Positions 55,590 through 64,000 of a stretch of DNA of 64,000 bases are shown here, piece by piece. The DNA lies in the NCBI GenBank assembly GCA_911728435.2, contig OU452198.1:3720001-3784000 (forward strand), in the 5' to 3' direction. The position numbers were made by a program, and so were the translations under genes. The DNA is from Apoderus coryli (Eukaryota > Arthropoda > Insecta > Coleoptera > Attelabidae). Below the pieces are notes generated by a model. That model worked only from the letters and a program-made list of their open reading frames with translations, had not been told where the DNA came from and did not search any database. Every line of letters begins with the position of its first letter. The first letter of the stretch is position 1.

Positions 55590-58500
55590 TTGTTTGAAAC
55601 GACCCCCGTATTCCCAGTTTTTTGGATTGTTTAATTTTTTTTTGGATTCTTTAATTTTTTTTGGATTCTTTAATTTTTTTTGGATTCTTTTAATTTTTTT
55701 TGGATTCTTTAAATTTTTTTTGGATTCTTTAATTTTTTTGGATTCTTTAATTTTTTTTGGATTCTTTAATTTTTGTTTGGATTCTTTCAGTTTTTTTTGG
55801 ATTCTTTAATTTTTTTTGATTCTTTAATTTTTGTTTGGATTCTTTAATTTTTTTGGATTCTATCAGTTTTTTTGGATTCTTTAATTTTTTTTGGATTCTT
55901 TAATTTTTTTGAATTCTTTAATTTTTTTTGGATTCTTTAATTTTTTTTGGATTCTTTCAGTTTTTTTGGATTCTTTAATTTTTTTTGATTCTTTAATTTT
56001 TTTTGGATTCTTTAATTTTTTTTGGATTCTTTCAGTTTTTTTCAATAGTCCTCTTCCTGATAAATAATTTGAACCTAGTGAAAATGCCTGACACCTTCTG
56101 GGTTACGAGCTATAACCCTTGATATGGTAACATATATGGCCTATTTTGTTTGAAACGACCCCCGTATTCCCAGTTTTTTGGATTCTTGATTTTTTTTTGG
56201 ATTCTTTAATTTTTTTTTTGGATTCTTTCAGTTTTTTTGGATTCTTTAATTTTTTTGGATTCTTTAATTTTTTTGGATTCTTTAATTTTTTTTGGATTCT
56301 TTAATTTTTTTTGGATTCTTTCAGTTTTTTTGGATTCTTTAATTTTTTTTGATTCTTTAATTTTTTTTGGATTCTCTCAGTTTTTTTTTGGATTCTTTCA
56401 TTTTTTTTTCAATAGTCTTCTTCCTGATAACTAATTTGAGCCTAGTGAGAATCGCTGACACCTTTTGGGTTACGAGACTTGATATATTAACATACCTACA
56501 TAGCCTGATATTTTGTTTGAAACGACCCCCGTATTCCCAGTTTTTTGGATTCATTAATTTTTTTTGGATTCTTTATTTTTTTTTATGGATTCTTTAATTT
56601 TTTTTGGATTCTTTTAATTTTTTTTTGGATTCTTTAATTTTTTTTTGCACTTTAATTTTTTTGGATTCTTTAATTTTTTTTGGATTCAATCAGTTTTTTT
56701 AGATTCTTTAATTTTTTTTTGGATTCTTTAATTTTTTTGGATTCTTTAATTTTTTTTGGATTCTTTAATTTTTTTTGGATTCATTAATTTTTTTGGATTC
56801 TTTAATTTTTTTTGGATTCTTTAATTTTTTTTGGATTCTTTCAGTTTTTTTCAATAGTCCTCTTCCTGATAAATAATTTGAACCTAGTGAGAATGCCTGA
56901 CATCTTCTGGGTTACGAGCTATAACCCTTGATATATTGACATACATGGCCTGATATTTTATTTGAAAAGACCCCCGTATTCCCAGTTTTTTGGATTCATT
57001 AATTTTTTTTGGATTCTTTATTTTTTTTTATGGATTCTTTAATTTTTTTTGGATTCTTTTAATTTTTTTTTGGATTCTTTCAGTTTTTTTGGATTCTTTA
57101 ATTTTTTTGGATTCTTTCTTTAATTTTTTTTTTGGATTCTTTAATTTTTTTTTGCACTTTAATTTTTTTGGATTCTTTAATTTTTTTTGGATTCAATCAG
57201 TTTTTTTAGATTCTTTAATTTTTTTTTGGATTCTTTAATTTTTTTGGATTCTTTAATTTTTTTTGGATTCTTTAATTTTTTTTGGATTCATTAATTTTTT
57301 TGGATTCTTTAATTTTTTTTGGATTCTTTAATTTTTTTTGGATTCTTTCAGTTTTTTTCAATAGTCCTCTTCCTGATAAATAATTTGAACCTAGTGAGAA
57401 TGCCTGACATCTTCTGGGTTACGAGCTATAACCCTTGATATATTGACATACATGGCCTGATATTTTATTTGAAAAGACCCCCGTATTCCCAGTTTTTTGG
57501 ATTCTTTAATTTTTTTTGGATTCTTGAATTTTTTTTGGATTCTATAATTTTTTTTGGGTTCTTTAATTTTTTTTAATTCTTTCAGTTTTTTTGGATTCTT
57601 TAATTTTTTTTGGATTCTTTCAGTTTTTTTTGGATTCTTTAATTTTTTTTGGATTCTTTCAGTTTTTTTTTGGATTCTTTCAGTTTTTTTTGGATTCTTT
57701 AATTTTTTTTGGATCTTTAATTTTTGTTTGGATTCTTTAATTTTTTTTTGGTTCTCTCAATTTTTGTGGATTCTTTAATTTTTTTGGATTCTTTCAGTTT
57801 TTTTTTGATTCTTTAATTTTTTTTGGATTCTTTCATTTTTTTTGGATCTTTAATTTTTGTTTGGATTCTTTAATTTTTTTTGGATTCTTTCAATTTTTGT
57901 GGATTCTTTAATTTGTTTGTATTTTTTCAGTTTTTTTTGGATTCTTTAATTTTTTTTGGATTCTTTAATTTTTGTTTGGATTCTTTAATTTTTTTTGGAT
58001 TCTTTCAGTTTTTTTGGATTCTTTATTTTTTTTTGGATTCTTTAATTTTTTTGGATTCTCTAATTTTTTTTGGATTCTTTAATTTTTTTTGGATTCTTTA
58101 ATTTTTTTTTGGTTCTCTCAATTTTTGTGGATTCTTTAATTTTTTTGGATTCTTTCAGTTTTTTTTTGATTCTTTAATTTTTTTTGGATTCTTTCATTTT
58201 TTTTTGGTTCTCTCAATTTTTGTGGATTCTTTAATTTTTTTGGATTCTTTCAGTTTTTTTTTGATTCTTTAATTTTTTTTGGATTCTTTAATTTTTTTTT
58301 GGTTCTCTCAATTTTTGTGGATTCTTTAATTTTTTTGGATTCTTTCAGTTTTTTTTTGATTCTTTAATTTTTTTTGGATTCTTTAATTTTTTTTTGGTTC
58401 TCTCAATTTTTGTGGATTCTTTAATTTTTTTGGATTCTTTCAGTTTTTTTTTGATTCTTTAATTTTTTTTGGATTCTATAATTTTTTTTGGGTTCTTTAA

Positions 58501-59037
58501 TTTTTTTTAATTCTTTCAGTTTTTTTGGATTCTTTAATTTTTTTTGGATTCTTTCAGTTTTTTTTGGATTCTTTAATTTTTTTTGGATTCTTTCAGTTTT
58601 TTTTTGGATTCTTTCAGTTTTTTTTGGATTCTTTAATTTTTTTTGGATCTTTAATTTTTGTTTGGATTCTTTAATTTTTTTTTGGTTCTCTCAATTTTTG
58701 TGGATTCTTTAATTTTTTTGGATTCTTTCAGTTTTTTTTTGATTCTTTAATTTTTTTTGGATTCTTTCATTTTTTTTGGATCTTTAATTTTTGTTTGGAT
58801 TCTTTCATTTTTTTTGGATTCTTTCAATTTTTGTGGATTCTTTAATTTTTTTGTATTTTTTCAGTTTTTTTTTGGATTCTTTAATTTTTTTTGGATTCTT
58901 TAATTTTTGTTTGGATTCTTTAATTTTTTTTGGATTCTTTCAGTTTTTTTGGATTCTTTATTTTTTTTTGGATTCTTTAATTTTTTTGGATTCTCTAATT
59001 TTTTTTGGATTCTTTAATTTTTTTTGGATTCATTAAC
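55590..59037. repeat. T-rich ~19-bp minisatellite array with interspersed spacers (3.4 kb)
   Basis: The basic unit is GGATTCTTTAATTTTTTTT, with CAG-for-AAT variants (TTTCAGTTTTTTT), repeated well over a hundred times. A spacer of about 135 bases (CCTCTTCCTGATAAATAATT then GAAACGACCCCCGTATTCCC) breaks the array at about 56042, 56405, 56852 and 57356, with partial copies at the edges (55560 and 59037-59185). Larger blocks are duplicated: 56538-56985 resembles 56988-57490, and about 57540-58070 resembles 58475-59005 at a 934-base offset. Open frames rich in Phe/Leu/Ile/Trp here are repeat artefacts. Confidence 0.92.
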
Positions 59038-59436
59038 ATAGATGGCCTGATATTTTGTTTGAAACGACCCCCGTATTTGTATTCTTTCATTTGTTTTGGA
59101 GTTTTTCATTTTTTTTTCTAATAGTCCCCTTCCTGATAAATAATTTGAGCCTAGTGAGAATGCCTGACACCTTCTAGGTTGGGTTGGGTTGGCTTATACA
59201 GTGAGAATCAAAAGTCGTCCCCAAAATATGCACCATATGGGAGACTTATTTCGACTTTCCTATTGAATATCAGATAGCGGGATAGCGGAAGTTATTGCGT
59301 AACAATTTTTTATATTAGCACACTTTAATCAAAAGCCTTTTTCAGAATAGTAACAATTATTTATTTGTTTTTTTTTAAACCAATGCTTAAATACAGAAAA
59401 AGAAGACCGACGATTATGTTTTCGCTTTGTTTTCAG

Positions 59437-62021
59437 ATTTATATTCATATAATATTAGTAGTATAGTGGATATCATTATCATCATTGAACATTTATCAAC
59501 AACACATTCTCATCATATATGGTGTACGATAATTTGGCCAGCATGTCGTCGGAAATCCAGAGTTCACTCAACACCAGCACCGTATCGGACGTGGCAGCTT
59601 TCTACAATGGTAAGACAGTGTTCATTACCGGCGGTACTGGCTTCATGGGCAAAGTTCTGTTGGAAAAATTGTTGCGAGCATGTCCCGGTGTTGCCAACAT
59701 CTATCTACTCATCAGATCTAAGAAGGATCAACATGCACAAGAAAGGCTGCAACAACTGCTATCTTCACCGGTAAGATTTTAACAATAGTAAAAGTTGTTG
59801 CCGGTTTAGTTGGCAAATTCGGATTTATTTTGTAAAAGGCTCGAAAGCTTTTAGTGCTGTCAATGTCAATAGTCCCCGAGATCGTGCAATCTAGAGCTGA
59901 TGAATGGTTTATATAGATTTGGCATCTAAGGCTAGACTTGCAAAAACAAGACTATCAACCCTAACTGTCCGCTGCGTGGCGTTGAATATCGAAATAAGAC
60001 ACAGAACTAACACATTTTTCACGTGATTTCTTTTACAAATTACAACGCTGCAACGATTCGGCATTTTAAAACTTTAAGACACAATATAAATAATTAATTA
60101 TATCCACTTTACTACGGATGTAGTATCATATATTAAGTAAATCACGTACGTGATTGTTAAATTTAAGCAAAAATATATTTAGTCATTGAGAGGGACAGGA
60201 AGAAGGTACAATCGGAAACATTGTTATATATCTCCATCTAGCGGCCATATATAAAAAAATAAATAAAAGCAGCAATACTTTTTTTGATACTCCCAAGCAT
60301 TACCTTTATACTGAACCTAATTTTATTAAAATCGGACTATCCATAAGAAAGTTAGATAACTTTTTACAAAACAACATTATATAGCTCCTCCACCATTTAT
60401 TTAAGAAGATAGGGAAAAAAGGTTTATATGAAAAAGTTTTAGGATTGTACTTACATCATCCTCATTAAGTTTAACACTTACATAATATCAGTGGCGGCTT
60501 GTGGCAGTTTAATGTGGTTAAGCATAACCTAAAATAAAGTCATATACTTGTTAGCACTCATTCCCTGTAAAGTACATTCCGACGTGGTTCGCCTACGTCA
60601 CACCAGACAAACAGGTTTTGTTTACGATATAACAAGGGTGGCCGAACGAGTTATGAGAGTATCAGAAGATATAATAGAAGACAGATGAATAAAATGGAGG
60701 TTATGTTTATAAGTAGGTATCTCACCAAAATTTCTCTTAAAATCTCGAAAACATCAGTAATGATATATAAAAAGAAGTACTAATAAAAAAAAGGCATTAT
60801 ACGATCAAAAAATGTTAATTTCTAATTTAATTTTAAAATTTTTATTTTTTAATTTTGAATTCATATAAAACAGTATTTTAAATTTAATTTACATAAAAAA
60901 TTTTCACATAACCTTTTTCACAAAATGAATATGTTACATTAAGAAAACTGAAATTGTTCATCTTGTACTTGATTGTCACTGATGATGAGAATAATTTTCT
61001 CGAAACAATGCAATGTGCCTTGATTTTTAAAATATAAATATTTGTTTTGTGGAGCAGACGCCGTTTGATTTATATATTAATCATCGTTCCTCTTTGAATG
61101 GATTATTTCATAAAACTTAAATATTATTAATTTTACTGATTATTTATTTTGCTTCATTTGCTTCATAGGTCAAGCTGCCACTGCATAATATAAGTTTATT
61201 TTTAAGTAAACAGTGTTTTTCAATTTGGAGTTAGGTTTACGCCCTCTAAAATCCTAAAACCGTACCATGAATAGTTTTCGAGATAGAGCCGGCGTCCTTT
61301 CTTATCTGGTACACCCAGTACAAATGTCAATAGTCGCGTGGCAATTAGAAGGTTTCAATACTAGAACCAATTAGGTGAAACAGGTTCGTTTGATTTTCAG
61401 TTGTTCGATATTGTACGCAAAGAGCGACCAAATGATCTCAACAAAGTACTTCCAATAGAGGGCGACATAACCCAGCCGGAATTAGCTATCTCCGTTGCCG
61501 ACAGAGCTCTATTAGCACGTACAGTAAATGTGGTGTTCCATAGTGCTGCCACTGTTAAGTTTGATGAAAAGCTCAAATTATCCGTCACGATCAATATATT
61601 GGGCACACAGAGACTGGTCGAGTTGTGTAAACGGATGACACATTTACAAGCGCTGGTAAGTAGGTAATCCAGGGTATTATCCAGCAACGTGTTTGATTTG
61701 TGCTGTTTCAGATACACGTTTCGACGGCCTATTCCAATTGTGATCGGCAAGATGTTAAAGAGACTGTCTACCCACCACCGATTGGTCCGGATCAGATAAC
61801 ATCGCTGGTGGATGTCTTGGATGAGGACTTGGTAGATTCACTTACACCAAAACTAATTAGTAATCGGCCCAACACTTATATATTTACCAAAGCACTCGCT
61901 GAGTGTTGGTTAAAAGACAATAGAGGTGATTTACCTTTGGTCATTGTGCGACCCAGTATAGTGTTGAGTACGATTAATGGGCCTTTAGTTGGTTGGGTGG
62001 ATAATTGGAATGGCCCGACAG
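59437..62021 (+). CDS. Fatty acyl-CoA reductase, first three coding exons
   Basis: These enzymes reduce fatty acyl-CoA to fatty alcohol with NADPH, feeding wax, cuticular hydrocarbon or pheromone synthesis at the ER or peroxisome. Coding exons are 59519-59770, 61401-61655 and 61712-62021, all GT-AG. An acceptor at 59436 implies the first coding exon begins with 82 bases of 5' UTR, after an upstream non-coding exon. The product shows the Rossmann motif GGTGFMGK (residues 38-45), [17 protein letters not shown] (172-176) and the catalytic YIFTK (225-229). IVRPSIV and [15 protein letters not shown] follow. About 272 of roughly 500 residues are present; the rest lies beyond the window. Which FAR paralogue it is cannot be told. 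Confidence 0.95.
60489..61183. mobile_element. hAT-like MITE in intron 1 of the acyl-CoA reductase gene
   Basis: The left end is CAGTGGCGGCTT and the right end is the inverse of CAGTGGCAGCTT. CATAATAT flanks both ends (60481-60488 and 61184-61191), an exact 8-bp duplication. The element is 695 bases with no coding region. A truncated relative is at 47757-48406. Confidence 0.82.
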
Positions 62022-62267
62022 GTGAGTGATCTCGACGCACAAACTCATTTGCAATTCAAATGCTTCTTGACATAATATTTCGCCTCAAATCTTATTATAC
62101 AAAGGGTTTCTAAAATGGGTGGTCAAAATTTGTGAGCTTACAAAAGCTGTTTTTTTTTTTCAATTTCAACACCCTAAATCTCGAAAATGGTGCATTTTAG
62201 TGGGTTAGTTAATAGAAACTTTCTCATCCTGAAGTCCTGCGTATATATTATGAAACACCCTGTATGT

Positions 62268-62418
62268 AATATACAAGGTGTTTCTAAAATAGGTGGTCAA
62301 AATTTGTGAGCGAATTGAGGACGTGGAATCATGAAAAAAACCCAAAATTGTAATTTTTCGAAAAGTCCTTATTTACAAAGATACAGGGTGTTAAAGATGA
62401 CTGCCTGAGGACGATCGT
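62268..62418. repeat. Dispersed ~150-bp repeat, copy 2
   Basis: Near-identical to 47192-47342. A shorter partial copy (TTTCTAAAATGGGTGGTCAA) lies just upstream at about 62106-62145. It lies downstream of the third coding exon, in the presumed intron. Confidence 0.7.
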
Positions 62419-62429
62419 TTTTCAGCTGC

Positions 62430-63370
62430 CACCATCAACTTTGTTGTTTCAAATACAGACCTGCATTTTTATATGTCACTACCTTTAAAGTAAATCATAA
62501 CTCAAGTACGGTTTCTGACGTTTCGATTCGATAGTAGTCATCATCAATGATTTTTTCTTAATACAGACCTGCATTATTTTTTGCCTAGCTAAAATACGAA
62601 ATGTGTTACTACATAATGCCCTTTAAAATACTTTATTTTCGCTCAGCAAAAAATAATGCAGGTCTGTATCACGGAACAATCATTGATGATGACTACTCTT
62701 GTAGCAAAATTAATTAACCGGAGTTATATATAGATAGGATAATGAATGCAGAGAGTATTATCCCGTCTAAACCCTGACTTCTCAATCTCCCGAATCAGCG
62801 ACTGGACAAAAACCCATTGTTTTGGGAAACCGTGACACCCTCCAACTACTAGCTTCTGTATATAATAATAAAAGTCCGACATTTAATTTACATGAAGACA
62901 TTTCGAGAATTTTGAATGTTAAATGATCACTCTGTATTTACAACATCTGGTTATCTTTTCTAATATATGCTTTTATCTTTGGACTAACTCAGAAACATAA
63001 ACTCAATATTCTCGATTAGAAGAAAGGTCGTTCTTTTAGGTACCTAACAATTCCTTTAGGAATATTTGTTAAGAGCCCAAGATAATAAATTTATTACTTG
63101 CAGATGTTGTCTAATGTTTACGAAAAGATTATACTTGAAGACATATTAGGTATAAAACTATAAAAATAAGAGAACATATCCAAATATATATACAGGGGAG
63201 GACAAAAGTAAATTCTATTGTCAGTGTGTCTTTGTTTTGTTACACTATCGAATCGAAGCGTCGAGATCATACTTGAGTTATACCTTATTTTAAAGGTAGT
63301 GACAAATCATTTCACAAAACAAAATTAAAAATGCAGGTTCGAATTACAAAAAAAAACAAAGGTGATGGTG
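62430..63370. mobile_element. Inverted-repeat element in the acyl-CoA reductase intron (0.94 kb)
   Basis: The left end CACCATCA and then ACCTGCATTTTTATATGTCA to TCGATTCGATAGT is mirrored at 63245-63370, giving imperfect inverted arms of about 100 bases. A second inverted pair of 51 bases lies inside (62534-62584 and 62646-62696), ending GACCTGCATTATTTTTTGC. No coding sequence is seen. Target duplications were not resolved. Confidence 0.55.
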
Positions 63371-64000
63371 TAACAAAATAGAACCCGCCACTGGCCAGCT
63401 TACAGATTACGCAATTCTAGAATGCATGAGTGGCAGATCGTTTTCTTTCCGAGAATTTTCAATGTCAAACATGTCCCTTTTTTTCTATCATATATATTCA
63501 TAATAAGACGAAATATTCCCACAGATTGTGGACAGGATGCTATTTTTTGTAAACATAAATACGAACGTACCCTAAAATATGGGGGGTCTAAAACTTATCG
63601 ATGTTTGAAAATATTTTGTTCTTAAGATAAGAATGTTTATTACGTACTCTACAGATATTTATTCGGTAACAGTGTTGCCGATTTGCTCAAGCATTGCTTT
63701 CTCTAAACATTGTCGATACGTTTATAAATTGTTTAAATTAAGGAATACGTTATGATCGATGGAATGTTGATATTAATTACTTGGTTTTTTTTTGCTTCTC
63801 AATGTCTGACTCTACCAAAGGGGTAACAATAATAATAATAATAATATCAATAGTTATTGGTGAGTCTTGGGCAGTCTTTTTTTGAACTGAGTTAAAGGCT
63901 CTTGCTTTATTTATGAGTTATATCTTGTCACTAATATAGTTGCTATATTACGGCAAAATGTACTCGCATTTACAACGAGAGAAATATCTATATCACGTCG
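63371..64000. other. Presumed intron of the acyl-CoA reductase gene
   Basis: AT-rich sequence with a short (AAT)n run at about 63828-63846. I find no exon that continues the reductase frame before the window ends. Confidence 0.4.

Noticed and set aside
55594..59036. Several plus-strand open frames of 65-82 codons rich in Phe, Leu, Ile and Trp
   Set aside because: They are translations of the 19-base minisatellite unit, have identical copies at shifted positions and no protein signature.

Overview
This is an AT-rich piece of an animal nuclear genome, almost certainly an insect. The evidence is short exons with GT-AG introns, an insect-type fatty acyl-CoA reductase, a gypsy-type errantivirus with an env gene, and many arthropod transposon families. 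A beetle is possible, but the sequence alone does not settle the order. No prokaryotic features are present.

Left third (1-16000): host genes. The 5' part of the elongation factor gene Spt5 lies on the minus strand (1-1566). Next is a tiny three-exon gene for a 51-residue Gly/Lys-rich protein (2318-2603), separated from Spt5 by a spacer with nested TGACGT palindromes. A complete eight-exon gene for the catalytic beta subunit of mitochondrial processing peptidase follows (5917-9540), with one GC-AG intron. Then comes a complete three-exon gene for an HMGA-like AT-hook protein (13923-15974), whose second intron holds about eight copies of a 171-bp tandem repeat. Small DNA transposons with readable target duplications sit between the genes: a Harbinger-like composite at 3020-5467 and a hAT-like MITE at 11240-11616.

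Middle (17000-55000): almost entirely mobile DNA, often nested. A structurally intact errantivirus (19244-26654) has near-identical LTRs, a CATG target duplication, gag, pol and env, a -1 slippery site between gag and pol, and splice sites that would supply env with its start. It lies between two inverted copies of a longer repeat (17057-19184 and 29052-30612). An apparently intact two-ORF LINE follows on the minus strand (30727-35300). After it come several broken LINEs; one is interrupted by a 206-bp Penelope-like insert that carries a hammerhead ribozyme core and a 73-bp perfect inverted repeat. Two elements with very long inverted arms (43872-45993 and 48808-51990) each hold a small helix-turn-helix (DUF4817-like) fragment at their centre. 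They share short modules, including the palindrome CTTCCGGTATAACCGGAAG, with neighbouring DNA. One arm of the second is invaded by an internally deleted Harbinger element with MADF and HARBI1-like remnants.

Right end (55500-64000): a 3.4-kb T-rich minisatellite with higher-order duplications, then the first three coding exons of a fatty acyl-CoA reductase gene (59519-62021) that continues past the window. Its introns contain a hAT-like MITE with a perfect 8-bp target duplication and a 0.9-kb element with inverted ends.

The host genes are unrelated in function: transcription elongation, mitochondrial protein import, chromatin architecture and lipid synthesis. The most unusual content is the long-armed HTH elements with their shared palindromic module, the ribozyme-bearing insertion, and the intact errantivirus.
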